The notes: generated by a model from the letters alone, not told the origin. A DNA stretch of 64,000 bases from an uncultured Clostridia bacterium (GCA_934167445.1 CAKPKJ010000005.1:62001-126000), one strand, 5' to 3'; positions 1 through 9,800 are shown, numbered from the stretch's first letter. Numbers and translations are program-made.

Positions 1-150
1 TTTTTTCTCAGCGTTTTGTATTATCGTATAGACTGCTGCGAGAGTGGGCACGGTGTTTTCTATTATACATCTGAGGCTGAGTTTAAAGAAGCGCGTAGGT
101 TGCGTCTTCTTTTTAACCGCCTGATGCGTTATGTTGAAAATGATTACTAA
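1..150 (+). CDS. C-terminal fragment of an unidentified protein
   Basis: An open frame runs from the window edge to a TAA at 148-150, giving about 49 residues that end in RLLFNRLMRYVENDY. It is rich in Arg, Tyr and Glu and uses GCG, CGT, CTG, CGC and GGG codons that are rare elsewhere here, so its base composition is visibly higher in GC than its neighbours. A strong terminator follows at 173-207, consistent with a real gene end. I do not recognise the family. Its different composition may mean transfer or simply a different constraint. Only the 3' end is visible. Confidence 0.45.
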   Translation, partial: FFLSVLYYRIDCCESGHGVFYYTSEAEFKEARRLRLLFNRLMRYVENDY

Positions 151-172
151 ATCCACGAGGTTGTCTACTTTT

Positions 173-207
173 AAAAAAGTCTCTGTTTTTATAACAGAGG
201 CTTTTTT
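173..207. terminator. Bidirectional intrinsic terminator
   Basis: A stem pairing CTCTGTT with AACAGAG is flanked by A6 on the left and T6 on the right, so it can terminate transcription in both directions. It lies between the partial plus-strand gene and the 3' end of trmFO. Confidence 0.8.
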
Positions 208-243
208 ATTTGCTTTATTTAGTTTTATTAATTCTGTTTTATA

Positions 244-1689
244 TTATTTAGCATCGAAATTTTCTAAACTTCTTTCAGCTAATTTCATATATCTTTCTTT
301 TTTATCTTTTATTTTCTTACCTTCTAATTCTGGCAAAATCCCAAAATTAGCATTCATTGGTTGGAATTTTTTATTTGGCGTAGATATGTATTTAGCCAAT
401 GCTCCTATTACTGTATTTTCAGAAAAAGTAATTTTCGCATTTTTAGCTATTTGTAATATTTCTTTTAATTCCGCTTCTTTTGTAACACTTTGTATTTCTT
501 TTTTATTATTTTCACCTTGAACATTTTTATATCTTGCACAAGCATTTAAAGCTGCAACTAATCCAGACGAAATTGATTCTACATAACCTTCTACACCTGT
601 TATTTGTCCTGCAAAATATATATTGGTGTTTGATTTCAAATTATATGTTTCGTCTAACAAATTGCTTGAATTTATATATGTATTTCTGTGCATTACACCA
701 TATTTCACAAATTCTGTATTTTCCAGACCCGGTATCATGCTAAACACTCTTTTTTGTTCTCCAAATTTTAAATTTGTTTGAAATCCTACCAAATTGTATA
801 TACTTGCTTGTTTGTCATCTTGACGCAATTGAACAAGTGCATATGGCCTTTTACCTGTTCTTGGGTCGTCAAAACCAACTGGTTTTAACGGTCCAAATCT
901 TAATGTGTCAATTCCTCTTTTAGCCATTATTTCTACTGGCATACATCCTTCAAATATTTCTTTTTTCTCAAAATCATGTAATGTAACAACCTCTGCATTT
1001 ACAAGTTCATTCCAAAATTTTTCGTATTCTTCTTGGTCCATTGGAAGGTTTATATAACTTTGTTCTTTTCCTTTTTGTTTTTCTAGTCTTTCTTTCCATT
1101 CTTCTATAGTTTCATCTTTTTTCTTTTCTTGACTATATCTATCACCATAAAAAGCAATATTAAAATCTATACTTTCTTTACTAACAATTGGAGCAGCTGC
1201 ATCATAAAAATACAGCTTATCTTCACCTGTTAGTTCTGAAATTTGTTTCGCTAAACCATCAGAAGTTAATGGCCCTGTAGCAATTATAACAATTCCATCT
1301 TCTGACATTTGTTTAATATCTGTAATTTCTTTATTTATTACTTCTATTAATGGATTTTTATTAATTATGTCTGTAACCTTTTGTGAAAAAATATCTCTAT
1401 CAACTGCAAGAGCTTGGCCTGCAGCAACACTTGTTTCATCTGCTACTTTTATTAAAAGTGAGTCTAATCTTCTAAGTTCTTCTTTTAACAATCCACACGC
1501 ATTTGTCAAAAGATTAGATTTAAAAGAATTGCTACAAACTATTTCAGCTAAATTTTTATTAGAATGTGCAGGTGAAAATTTTTCTGGTTTCATTTCATAT
1601 AGTTTTACTTTTATTCCTTGTTTAGTTATTTGATATGCCGCTTCGCTTCCAGCTAGCCCTCCACCTATTACAGTTATATAATCTTTCAT
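244..1689 (-). CDS. trmFO: TrmFO, folate/FAD-dependent tRNA U54 methyltransferase
   Basis: TrmFO makes ribothymidine at tRNA position 54, using methylenetetrahydrofolate as carbon donor and FADH2 as reductant. The N-terminal dinucleotide-binding motif [12 protein letters not shown], the CSNSFKS segment, and [11 protein letters not shown] and [11 protein letters not shown] are family hallmarks. The ATG at 1689 is preceded by GGAGGAAGAA, so the longer TTG start at 1701 is unlikely. The product is 481 residues, longer than the roughly 440 usual for the family; a Lys/Glu-rich insertion around residues 185-210 ([19 protein letters not shown]) accounts for some of the excess. It is probably cotranscribed with the SNF2 gene upstream, across a palindromic repeat. 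Confidence 0.93.
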   Translation of the reverse strand: MKDYITVIGGGLAGSEAAYQITKQGIKVKLYEMKPEKFSPAHSNKNLAEIVCSNSFKSNLLTNACGLLKEELRRLDSLLIKVADETSVAAGQALAVDRDIFSQKVTDIINKNPLIEVINKEITDIKQMSEDGIVIIATGPLTSDGLAKQISELTGEDKLYFYDAAAPIVSKESIDFNIAFYGDRYSQEKKKDETIEEWKERLEKQKGKEQSYINLPMDQEEYEKFWNELVNAEVVTLHDFEKKEIFEGCMPVEIMAKRGIDTLRFGPLKPVGFDDPRTGKRPYALVQLRQDDKQASIYNLVGFQTNLKFGEQKRVFSMIPGLENTEFVKYGVMHRNTYINSSNLLDETYNLKSNTNIYFAGQITGVEGYVESISSGLVAALNACARYKNVQGENNKKEIQSVTKEAELKEILQIAKNAKITFSENTVIGALAKYISTPNKKFQPMNANFGILPELEGKKIKDKKERYMKLAERSLENFDAK

Positions 1690-1699
1690 TTCTTCCTCC

Positions 1700-1818
1700 A
1701 ATGATTTTGGGGACGGAGCAAAAAATCATTTTTATTTTTTGCTTATTCACCCCCAAAAAATTTCACTTTCCTTACTTGCTTTTTTAAAATGATTTTTTGC
1801 TCCGTCCCCAAAATCATT
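1700..1818. repeat. Inverted pair of a short palindromic repeat
   Basis: Two copies of a roughly 33-bp unit lie in opposite orientation at 1700-1733 and 1786-1818. The core is GGGGACGGAGC, flanked within each unit by ATGATTTT and AAAATCAT, so each copy can form its own hairpin and the pair can form a larger one. A third copy is at 51690-51721. The right copy contributes the TGA stop of the SNF2 gene, and the left copy reaches to the trmFO ribosome binding site. Confidence 0.85.
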
Positions 1819-4800
1819 CAAACAAGTTCATTATTTCGTCTTTAGATAATTGGTTTATAAATTTTGCTTTTGTATCTAGCATATTATTTGCTAATGTTGC
1901 CTTTCTTTCTTGTAATTCATATATTTTTTCTTCTATTGAATTTTTCGTTATTAATTTATATACTTGTACATTGTTTTTTTGTCCTATTCTATATGCTCTG
2001 TCTGTTGCTTGATTTTCTGTTGATATATTCCACCAAGGGTCATAATGAATTACCATATCGGCTCCTGTTAAGTTTAGTCCTGTTCCTCCTGCTTTTAGTG
2101 ATATTAAAAATACTTTTATTTCTGGATTTGCATTAAATTCGTCTACCAATTTTATCCTTTCGTCAACTTTCGTTGCACCTGTAAGTTTTTCATATTCTAT
2201 GTTTCTTTCCTTTAATTCTTTTTCAATTATTTGGAACATTGATGTATATCCCGAAAATAATAATATTTTGTGTCCTCCATTTATTGCATCTTCAATAATT
2301 TCTATGCATTGCTCTAATTTACTGCTCCCATATTTGTAGTCACTTATAAATAGACTTGGGTGACAACATATTTGTCTTAATCTTGTTAGTGCTGCAAGTA
2401 TCTGCATATGTGAATGTTCATAACCATTTAGGTTTATTTGTTCTTGTATATCTTGTTTTGCTTGTGCTAAATAATTCAAATAAATTTTTTGTTGTTCTTC
2501 ATTCATTTCATTATTCAATACTGTGACTGTTTTATCTGGCAGTTCTGTCAAAACTTCTTTCTTATTTCTTCTTAGCACAAATGGTTCTATTAGCATTTTT
2601 AATTTTTGCATTGCTTTTTCATCATTTTTCTTTACTATTGGTATTTCATATATATTTTTGAATTTTCTATATGTAAATAAGTATCCTGGCATTATAAAGT
2701 CAAATATTGACCATAATTCTGATAGAGAATTTTCTATAGGCGTTCCTGTTAAGGCATATCTTGTATCTGATTTTATTTGTTTTATTGCTTTTGCATTTTT
2801 TGTCGTACTGTTTTTCAAATACTGTGCCTCATCTGCAATTATATATCGAAACTTATAATCTTTTTCTTTGTATAAGTCTATATCCCTTTTTAATAAATCG
2901 TATGAAGTTATTACTAGCTCGTAACTTTCTATGTTTTTTATTTGATTTCTTCTTTCTGGTGCAGTTCCTCTTATAACGCAAGATTGCAAGTCTGGTGCAA
3001 ACTTTTTTACCTCGCTTAACCAGTTTAATGTCAATGAGCTAGGTGATACAACTAAACTTGCTCTTCTACCTTCATTTTGTGCATAATCAACTATTACAGA
3101 TAACATTTGTACTGTTTTACCTAGTCCCATATCATCTGCAAGAATTCCGCCAAAGCGATATTTATCAAGTGTTTTTAGCCACTTATATCCTGTTTTTTGG
3201 TAATATCTTAAATTAGCATTTAAGTTACTTGGTATTTCTACTGTTTCTTCTAGTTGCTCTTTATTTAAATTATTTATTATATCCTTATATTCTTGATTTT
3301 TAAGTATTTCTGTTCCTTGTATTCCTTTTAAGAGTTGGTTTAAATATAATGTTCTATTTACTGGTAATTGTATTTCTCCATCTTGTAGTTCTTTATAATC
3401 AATTCCCATTCCGGTTGCTAGCTTGTCCAAAAATTCTATTTCCTTATTTTCTTGTAAATCAATAAAACTTCCATCTTTTAACCTATAAAATTTCTTTTTT
3501 AAAGAATATTTGGACATTATATCTTCTAATTCTTCCGGGTTGATATCTAACTTACTTAAATCTATTGAAAGTAAATCATTTTCAACTTTTACTCCTAATC
3601 CACTCATTTTAGGTATTCTAATTTGTTTTGCCTTAAAATTTTCTGTTACCATTACCTCGAATTTTTTCATATAATAGTTTATATCCTCTGTTAAAAATCT
3701 ATAAATATCATCATCATTTGGTAATATAAATCTTGAGTTTTTAACATCTAACATAAATCCCGTTTTTCTTAACATATTTAGTGCTTTTGTTTCTTTTATT
3801 TTATTTCTTGAATATGGTATTTTTGCATTATTTTCTATCGGATTAAATTCATTTTGCTCATAACAAAATTTTATATCAGCTATTAAATAATTGTTTTTAT
3901 TAAAATCTAAAAACATTTTTACAACTAATTCTTTTGGTTTGTATTTTTCAATTTCAGTTTCATTTATGTTTTGCATTACAATTGCATCTTTAACTTTGGG
4001 CATAATAATTGAAAAGAAATCAGATAATTCTGCTTTTCCAAATTCTATTTCTGCTAGATAATTCTGCTTGAACATTTTTAATAATTTTAGAGTTGTGTTT
4101 TCAAAATTTTTATCACATCTATATAATTTCTTTTCATCTAAAATATATTTATATTTTCTGCCATTTAATATTATTTCTTCATATATTTTTACGTTGGGTA
4201 TCAATACAAAATTTCCATTTTCTTGTTTTTTTAGAATAAACTTAATTGGTGGTTGTTCCTCTGTAAATTCTATTTTTGAATTTGCATAATCTCTTTTAAA
4301 ATTAACGTCTTTTCCTTTTAGCACGTCAAACAAATCATCTATTCCACTATTTCCAATAGTTATACAGGTTTCGCTTAATGCTTTTCCGTAATATCTATAA
4401 TTGCTGTTTGAATTCGAATTTGCATATTTAATTATTTCTGCATATTTCATTACAAATTCTAATAATCCTTGGCCTTCTTCTGCAAAAGCTTCTTTCGTAT
4501 GTGTAAATTCTAATTTTTCTCCATATTTAAAATATTCTTTGTTAATCATTCTTGTATAAAATTCAGATAAGTTTTTTATTTTGTACATTATTTTTGATGT
4601 TCCTATTCTAAATTCTACTTTCATATCATTTAAAAATTTATCATAGTAAATTATAGGTTCTAGTTGAACATCTCCATTTTTCTTTATTTCATCTTCGCTT
4701 TCTGATATATCTTCCATTTCTTCTTGATAAAATGTATTTACAATTTGTTTGAAATTTCTAAATTCTCTTTTATCTTTTTCTGTTTTTTCTAAGAAGTTAT

Positions 4801-5158
4801 TCATTTTTTCTTTTACATTCTCTATTTCAATGTTGTTATCCACTTTTTGTCCTATATGTTGTGGATTATTAGCAATTTCTAAAACAGTTGCTAGTGTATG
4901 TTTACATACTCCATAATAATTATAATAATCTTGGCATGTACAAGTTACGTCTTCTACAACTCCATTTGCTATATTTACATAGGTATTATAATTATCTGTT
5001 CCATATACTTTTGCAACCACTTCAAAGTTTTTGCTATCTGTATAATTTAGTTTTTTTATTTCAACTCTACCTTGCCTTTGGTATCTAATTGCTTTTTCTC
5101 TTCTTGATTCTCCTGCATCTTTATATAAATCCTCTAATATTCCCTGATTAACAAACAT
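1814..5158 (-). CDS. SWIM zinc-finger SNF2-family helicase
   Basis: A DNA-dependent ATPase of the Swi2/Snf2 superfamily, cytosolic, presumably remodelling protein-DNA or transcription complexes. The N-terminal SWIM finger is visible as CTCQDYYNYYGVCKH near residue 70. A long helical middle precedes the SNF2 core: motif I DDMGLGKT, motif II DEAQ, and a C-terminal helicase lobe with LKAGGTGLNLTGA and QATDRAYRIGQ. This resembles the clostridial SNF2 helicase-associated architecture of about 1,050-1,150 residues. The first ATG of the frame (5194) has no ribosome binding site; GAGGG precedes the ATG at 5158, giving 1,114 residues. The TGA stop lies inside the palindromic repeat. Confidence 0.88.
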   Translation of the reverse strand: MFVNQGILEDLYKDAGESRREKAIRYQRQGRVEIKKLNYTDSKNFEVVAKVYGTDNYNTYVNIANGVVEDVTCTCQDYYNYYGVCKHTLATVLEIANNPQHIGQKVDNNIEIENVKEKMNNFLEKTEKDKREFRNFKQIVNTFYQEEMEDISESEDEIKKNGDVQLEPIIYYDKFLNDMKVEFRIGTSKIMYKIKNLSEFYTRMINKEYFKYGEKLEFTHTKEAFAEEGQGLLEFVMKYAEIIKYANSNSNSNYRYYGKALSETCITIGNSGIDDLFDVLKGKDVNFKRDYANSKIEFTEEQPPIKFILKKQENGNFVLIPNVKIYEEIILNGRKYKYILDEKKLYRCDKNFENTTLKLLKMFKQNYLAEIEFGKAELSDFFSIIMPKVKDAIVMQNINETEIEKYKPKELVVKMFLDFNKNNYLIADIKFCYEQNEFNPIENNAKIPYSRNKIKETKALNMLRKTGFMLDVKNSRFILPNDDDIYRFLTEDINYYMKKFEVMVTENFKAKQIRIPKMSGLGVKVENDLLSIDLSKLDINPEELEDIMSKYSLKKKFYRLKDGSFIDLQENKEIEFLDKLATGMGIDYKELQDGEIQLPVNRTLYLNQLLKGIQGTEILKNQEYKDIINNLNKEQLEETVEIPSNLNANLRYYQKTGYKWLKTLDKYRFGGILADDMGLGKTVQMLSVIVDYAQNEGRRASLVVSPSSLTLNWLSEVKKFAPDLQSCVIRGTAPERRNQIKNIESYELVITSYDLLKRDIDLYKEKDYKFRYIIADEAQYLKNSTTKNAKAIKQIKSDTRYALTGTPIENSLSELWSIFDFIMPGYLFTYRKFKNIYEIPIVKKNDEKAMQKLKMLIEPFVLRRNKKEVLTELPDKTVTVLNNEMNEEQQKIYLNYLAQAKQDIQEQINLNGYEHSHMQILAALTRLRQICCHPSLFISDYKYGSSKLEQCIEIIEDAINGGHKILLFSGYTSMFQIIEKELKERNIEYEKLTGATKVDERIKLVDEFNANPEIKVFLISLKAGGTGLNLTGADMVIHYDPWWNISTENQATDRAYRIGQKNNVQVYKLITKNSIEEKIYELQERKATLANNMLDTKAKFINQLSKDEIMNLFE

Positions 5159-5371
5159 ATCTTTTCCCTCACTTGGCAAATTATTATATAACATTTTTGT
5201 AGTAAAAGCAATAGAAACACCATTATATTCATTAATTAATATTACAAAAAATATTTAACAATTTCATATTTTTAGTTTATATTTTTAGTATTTTGTAGTA
5301 AAATAATATATGATAAGTTTTAATTAAAATTTGTCACTATATTAATTACCTATTTTAGGGGGTAAAATACA

Positions 5372-6361
5372 TTGAAAAATTTAAAAGTAGCCATTGTTGG
5401 CGCAACAGGCCTTGTTGGTAGGTCTTTTCTAAAAGTTTTGGAAGAAAAAAAATTACCAATTGAAAATTATACTTTATTTGCTAGTAAAAATTCAGCTGGC
5501 TCAAAGATCTCTTTTTTGGGAAAAGAATATACTGTTCAAGAATTAACAGAAAATTCTTTTGATGAAGGTTTTGATTTTGCATTATTTTCAGCAGGAGGAA
5601 ATGTTTCTGAAAAGTTTGCTCCTATTGCGGCATCTAAAGGATGTGTAGTTATTGACAATAGCAGTTATTTTCGTATGCATAAAGATGTTCCTTTAGTTGT
5701 TCCAGAAGTAAATATGGAGGATGCTTATAAAAACAATGGAATTATTGCGAATCCTAATTGTTCTACAATCCAAGCAATGCTTCCTTTGAAGGCATTAGAT
5801 GATAAGTACAAGATAAAAAGAGTCGTTTATTCTACTTATCAAGCTGTTTCAGGTGCTGGTAAAGCTGCATTAGATGATTTAGAAAATTGTGATGGTTCTA
5901 AGCCTTTGAAAAAATTCCCACATCCAATTTACAACAATTGTTTACCACAAATTGATGTTTTTTCAGATGATGGATATACTAAAGAAGAATTAAAAATGAT
6001 AAATGAAACAAGAAAAATTTTACATGAACCTAATTTACGTGTAACTGCTACAACTGTTAGAGTTCCTGTTAGTAATTCTCATTCTGAATCTATAAATGTA
6101 GAATTAGAAAATAATTTTGAATTACCTGAATTAGTTGAAACTCTTAAAAATTTCACTAATTTAGTTGTTGTAGATAATCCAGAAAAAGAAGAATATCCTA
6201 TGGCTATTAATGCTACAGGTCATGATGAGGTTTTTGTTGGTAGAATTCGTAGAGATAATAGTGTGGAATCAGGTGTTAATTTATGGGTTGTTGCAGATAA
6301 TATTAGAAAAGGTGCTGCTAGCAATGCAGTTCAGATTATGGAAAAATTAATTGAAAAATAA
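5372..6361 (+). CDS. asd: Aspartate-semialdehyde dehydrogenase
   Basis: Reduces aspartyl-4-phosphate to aspartate semialdehyde with NADPH, the second step of lysine, diaminopimelate, threonine and methionine synthesis. The N-terminal NADP motif VGATGLVGRSF and the active-site segment NPNCSTIQ (catalytic Cys) are clear, and SGAGKAAL and RVPVSNSHSE match the family. The length of 329 is normal. It starts with TTG, supported by AGGGGG ten bases upstream. It is transcribed alone and faces lysC-dapA-dapB, which supplies the flanking steps, and ends in a convergent terminator. Confidence 0.95.
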   Translation: MKNLKVAIVGATGLVGRSFLKVLEEKKLPIENYTLFASKNSAGSKISFLGKEYTVQELTENSFDEGFDFALFSAGGNVSEKFAPIAASKGCVVIDNSSYFRMHKDVPLVVPEVNMEDAYKNNGIIANPNCSTIQAMLPLKALDDKYKIKRVVYSTYQAVSGAGKAALDDLENCDGSKPLKKFPHPIYNNCLPQIDVFSDDGYTKEELKMINETRKILHEPNLRVTATTVRVPVSNSHSESINVELENNFELPELVETLKNFTNLVVVDNPEKEEYPMAINATGHDEVFVGRIRRDNSVESGVNLWVVADNIRKGAASNAVQIMEKLIEK

Positions 6362-6389
6362 GAATTAACATTATAATATTTATGCACTT

Positions 6390-6432
6390 AAAAATAGGAG
6401 AAGATATCTAAAAATTCCTCTCCTATTTTTTT
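6390..6432. terminator. Convergent intrinsic terminator
   Basis: A 12-bp stem AAAAATAGGAGA with TCTCCTATTTTT and a 17-nt loop, A-rich on one side and T-rich on the other. It separates asd (plus) from dapB (minus) and should work on both strands. Confidence 0.85.
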
Positions 6433-6468
6433 ACTTTCTCATTTAAGGCTGTGAAACACCCGATTTTA

Positions 6469-7212
6469 TTAAACCAAATTTTTCATATCATATAAACCTG
6501 GTTTTTGATTTACTAAAAATTTTGCTGCTTTTAAAGCCCCTTCTGCAAAAACTTGTCTTGAATAAGCTGTATGTTTTAATTCCAAAGTTTCATTTTCTCC
6601 AAAGAATTTCACACTATGTTCTCCTACTATGTTTCCACCTCTTATAGAAGAAAATCCAATTTCATTTTTGCTACGTGGTTCTCTTTTTTGCATTCTTTCA
6701 AAATTATATGTTTTTTTATTTTCTAATACATCATTTATTGCATTTGCAAGTAAAATAGCTGTTCCACTTGGACTATCTACTTTTCTATTATGATGTGTTT
6801 CTACTATTTCTATATCTGTATTTGTTAATACTTTAGCAATTTCTTGAACAAGACTTGCCATTAAATTAATGTCAAATGCCATATTTGAACTTCTAAATAC
6901 AGGTATTTTTTTTGATATTTCTTCAATTTTATTGATTTCTTCTTGTGTAAATCCTGTTGTTGCAATTACTATTGGTGTATTTGTTTTTTCAGCGTATTCT
7001 AAAATTTTAAATGTTGCTACTGGTACTGAAAAATCTATTATTACATCAACTTCTTCTTTTATTTTATTGATATCAGAATAAACAGGAAATCCTTTATCAG
7101 TACTTTCTATGCAATCAAATCCACAAACAACTTCAAACTCTGGTTGTTGCTCAATTGCTTTTAATACTTCTCCTCCCATTTTTCCACTTGCACCATTTAA
7201 TAATACTTTCAT
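6469..7212 (-). CDS. dapB: 4-Hydroxy-tetrahydrodipicolinate reductase
   Basis: Reduces the DapA product to tetrahydrodipicolinate with NAD(P)H on the way to diaminopimelate and lysine. The N-terminal Rossmann motif GASGKMGG and the DapB signature ETHHNRKVDSPSGTA (catalytic His and Lys, dicarboxylate-binding residues) are intact. The length of 247 is typical. AAAGGAAAG precedes the ATG. It is last in lysC-dapA-dapB, 126 bases after dapA; that gap carries a short repeat also found at the end of sufU. Confidence 0.95.
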   Translation of the reverse strand: MKVLLNGASGKMGGEVLKAIEQQPEFEVVCGFDCIESTDKGFPVYSDINKIKEEVDVIIDFSVPVATFKILEYAEKTNTPIVIATTGFTQEEINKIEEISKKIPVFRSSNMAFDINLMASLVQEIAKVLTNTDIEIVETHHNRKVDSPSGTAILLANAINDVLENKKTYNFERMQKREPRSKNEIGFSSIRGGNIVGEHSVKFFGENETLELKHTAYSRQVFAEGALKAAKFLVNQKPGLYDMKNLV

Positions 7213-7301
7213 TTTTACTTTCCTTTCTAATTTTACTTAATTCATAAAGAAAATAATATATATTGTTAACATCTAATTATTATTTAATTAAAGTTTGTAT
7301 G

Positions 7302-7342
7302 AAACTTGACACAGCCCAAAATTGTAATTATTTTTCAACTAG
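7302..7342 (-). repeat. 3'-end repeat shared by dapA and sufU
   Basis: On the minus strand, a stretch starting at the dapA stop (GTTGAAAAATAATTACAAT, then TTTGG, then GTCAA) recurs almost unchanged at the 3' end of sufU (50999-51034). About 33 of 36 positions agree. The sufU copy lies inside a larger palindrome; here no second arm is visible, so this may be a relic of the same element. Confidence 0.65.
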
Positions 7343-8223
7343 ATTAAATTATGATTCTTCATTGCCTCTCTCATTCTCTCTTGATTCTTCGCTGACAATT
7401 CAACTAAAGGTAAACGTGGTTTTCCATAGTTATATCCCATTAGATTTAGTGCATATTTTACTGGTATTGGGTTTACTTCTGAGAACAATGCCTCAATTAA
7501 ATCTATTGCATCTAATTGCATTTGAGTTGCTTCTAAAATTTTTCCATCAAAGAATTTTTGTGTCATATCATGTGTATATCTTGGCATTACATTTGATAAA
7601 ACTGATATTACACCTTTTCCGCCTAAAGATAATATTGGTACTATTTGGTCATCATTTCCTGAGTATATGTCTAAATTATCTCTACATAATGCGGCAATTT
7701 TAGCTACTTGTGAAAGGTTTCCACTTGCTTCTTTAATAGCTACTATGTTTTTAATTTTTGATAATTCTACACACGTTTCTGGATTTATATTTACACCTGT
7801 TCTGCTAGGCACACTATACATTATAATTGGTAGTGTAACTGCTTCTGCAATTGCTTTATAATGTTCTATTAATCCTGCTTGTGTTGTTTTGTTGTAATAT
7901 GGTGTTACAACTAAAATCCCATCTGCTCCAACTGATTCTGCATATTTTGATAATTCTATTGCTGCTCTTGTGTTGTTTGAACCTGTTCCTGCAATTACTT
8001 TTGCTCTTTTTGCAACTTTATCTATTGCAAATTTTATTGTATCTTTTCTTTCTTTATCTGTCATAGTAGCAGATTCACCTGTTGTTCCACATACTATTAT
8101 TGCATCAATTTCTTGTTTAATTTGTTCTTCTAGTAATTTTCCAAATTCCTCAAAATTTACTCCATCTTCTGTAAATGGTGTTGCGATTGCTGTTCCACAG
8201 CCTTTGAATATTGTATTTTTCAT
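7339..8223 (-). CDS. dapA: 4-Hydroxy-tetrahydrodipicolinate synthase
   Basis: Condenses pyruvate with aspartate semialdehyde, the committed step to diaminopimelate/lysine. The (beta/alpha)8 lyase motifs are present: GTTGESATM, TPYYNKTTQ, the proton-relay Tyr in MYSVPSRTG, and the Schiff-base Lys in NIVAIKEASGN. The ATG at 8223 lies ten bases after GGGAG, so I prefer it to an in-frame GTG at 8232 that would overlap lysC and has no spacing for a ribosome binding site. The product is 294 residues, normal for the family. lysC ends five bases upstream, implying translational coupling. Confidence 0.95.
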   Translation of the reverse strand: MKNTIFKGCGTAIATPFTEDGVNFEEFGKLLEEQIKQEIDAIIVCGTTGESATMTDKERKDTIKFAIDKVAKRAKVIAGTGSNNTRAAIELSKYAESVGADGILVVTPYYNKTTQAGLIEHYKAIAEAVTLPIIMYSVPSRTGVNINPETCVELSKIKNIVAIKEASGNLSQVAKIAALCRDNLDIYSGNDDQIVPILSLGGKGVISVLSNVMPRYTHDMTQKFFDGKILEATQMQLDAIDLIEALFSEVNPIPVKYALNLMGYNYGKPRLPLVELSAKNQERMREAMKNHNLI

Positions 8224-8228
8224 ATTCT

Positions 8229-9425
8229 TCACTCTCCCTTTTTTATTAATTTTTTATGTAATATATCTACTAGACCATTTTCAATTTCATCAGCTATAAT
8301 TTCTATTCTAGCTTGTGATAAATTTACATTTAATATATTAACATTGTGTTCTTTTAATATATTTATTGTTTGCATTAAAACTTTATTGTCTTGTATTATT
8401 CCATAACCAATTATATTTAATTTTACTAATTGTTTTTGGGATATGCCATATTCCGAATATTTGCTATCCAATAATTCTTGCACTTTATTTAATTCTGATT
8501 TTTTTATTCTAAATTTAAATGTATGTTTACATCTTTCAAACCATTCTACTATAATATTTTTTTCTAACAAATCTTGATAAATTTGATATTCGTCTTCTTT
8601 AGTTATTTCTTTATTTTTTCTTAAAGAAATAATTAATAATGCTTCATTTTTTACAATGCTTTTTACTTCTCTTGTTTCAATTCCTTTGCATACTCTAGTT
8701 CCACCTTCATCTGTAAAAGTAGATTTTGCAATAATATCTATTCCAAACTTTTTACCTATTTGAATACATCTGTTGTGTAGTACTTTTGCTCCTGCATCTG
8801 CTATTTCTTGCATTTCGTCAAAAGATATTTCGTCTAATCTTTTTGCCATTGTTACCATATTAGGGTCTGCTGAATATATTCCGTCAACATCTGAAAAAAT
8901 ATAACATTTGTCAGCATTTAATGCTGCTTGTAGAGCTACTGCTGTAGTATCTGATCCTCCTCTACCTAATGTGGTTATATCACCATTTTTATTTATTCCT
9001 TGGAAACCTGCAACTATTACAACATTTCCTTTTTCAAATTCCTCTTCAATTCTTTTTGTATATATTTCTTTTATTTTAGCACTTCCATAAACTTCGTTTG
9101 TTTCTATTCCCGCTTGCCATCCTGTTAATGATACTGTTTTGCATCCTTTTCTATTTAATAAAATGCTTAATTTAGATATTGTTACTTGTTCTCCTGTTGA
9201 TAGTAACATATCTAATTCTCTTTCTTCTGGCACGGCTGATAATTCTTGTGCTTCTTTTATTAGCCTATCTGTTGTTTTTCCTTGTGCTGAAACTACTACG
9301 ACTATGTTTTCCGCTTCTTTTTCTTTTAAACTGATAATTTTTTCTGCAACAACATTTAATTTTATGTTGTCTGCTACTGAACTTCCTCCAAATTTTAATA
9401 CTATTGTTTTATTTTTTGTGTCCAT
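8229..9425 (-). CDS. lysC: Aspartokinase, monofunctional
   Basis: Phosphorylates aspartate to open the aspartate-family pathway. The kinase signature VLKFGGSSVAD is at the N-terminus, followed by TLGRGGSDTTA and FSDVDGIYSADP. The C-terminal third (about residues 265-398) has the length and pattern of paired ACT domains that bind lysine or threonine for feedback control. It is the first gene of lysC-dapA-dapB, with a clear sigma-A promoter about 65 bases upstream. That leader is too short for a lysine riboswitch or T-box, so I see no such control here. Confidence 0.94.
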   Translation of the reverse strand: MDTKNKTIVLKFGGSSVADNIKLNVVAEKIISLKEKEAENIVVVVSAQGKTTDRLIKEAQELSAVPEERELDMLLSTGEQVTISKLSILLNRKGCKTVSLTGWQAGIETNEVYGSAKIKEIYTKRIEEEFEKGNVVIVAGFQGINKNGDITTLGRGGSDTTAVALQAALNADKCYIFSDVDGIYSADPNMVTMAKRLDEISFDEMQEIADAGAKVLHNRCIQIGKKFGIDIIAKSTFTDEGGTRVCKGIETREVKSIVKNEALLIISLRKNKEITKEDEYQIYQDLLEKNIIVEWFERCKHTFKFRIKKSELNKVQELLDSKYSEYGISQKQLVKLNIIGYGIIQDNKVLMQTINILKEHNVNILNVNLSQARIEIIADEIENGLVDILHKKLIKKGE

Positions 9426-9490
9426 AATGTCACAACCTTCGTTTTTTCCTAAGCTAAATCTAATTATAGATTATGCTTTTTTATGTTGCT

Positions 9491-9519
9491 ATTATAATAT
9501 ATATTTATTGTTTTTTCAA
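9491..9519 (-). promoter_or_regulatory. Sigma-A promoter of lysC-dapA-dapB
   Basis: Minus strand: -35 TTGAAA (9514-9519), 17-bp spacer, -10 TATAAT (9491-9496). Near-consensus and correctly placed before lysC. Confidence 0.8.
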
Positions 9520-9555
9520 GTAATAACTAGAACAAATCCACATTATATACACATC

Positions 9556-9580
9556 AAAACCCCCTCACTACCGGAAGGGG
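9556..9580 (-). terminator. Intrinsic terminator of the Spo0E-like gene
   Basis: On the minus strand, CCCCT pairs with AGGGG around a short loop, followed by GTTTTGAT. It lies just past the stop codon of the small gene at 9588. Confidence 0.65.
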
Positions 9581-9587
9581 CTTAAGT

Positions 9588-9758
9588 TCAAACTGGAGCT
9601 ATAGATAACTTCTTTTTCTTGTCCTTTAATTGTCTATAATATTCCACAATAAGTTCATCTAGTTCTGTACTTAATTTATATGTTACACTATAATCTTCAC
9701 CTTGTTCAATGCTTCTATTTAATTTGTCTCTTAATTTACAAATTTCATCATTTAACAT
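9588..9758 (-). CDS. Spo0E-like aspartyl-phosphate phosphatase peptide
   Basis: A 56-residue peptide matching the Spo0E family: a two-helix hairpin (LRDKLNRSIEQ, then STELDELIVEYYRQ) with the S-x-ELD signature. Family members dephosphorylate the response regulator Spo0A and delay sporulation. The ATG at 9758 follows AAGGAGAG with good spacing; the longer frame start at 9800 overlaps the promoter's -10 region and can be excluded. It is monocistronic with its own promoter and terminator. The exact target is inferred from the family; no spo0A or sporulation gene is in the window. Confidence 0.75.
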   Translation of the reverse strand: MLNDEICKLRDKLNRSIEQGEDYSVTYKLSTELDELIVEYYRQLKDKKKKLSIAPV

Positions 9759-9800
9759 ATCAATCTCTCCTTTTTCGTTTGTTTTCTTTTGTATATTCAT

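Noticed and set aside
9426..9490. Lysine riboswitch or T-box before lysC
   Set aside because: Only about 60 bases separate the promoter from the start codon, and no conserved T-box or lysine-riboswitch core is visible.
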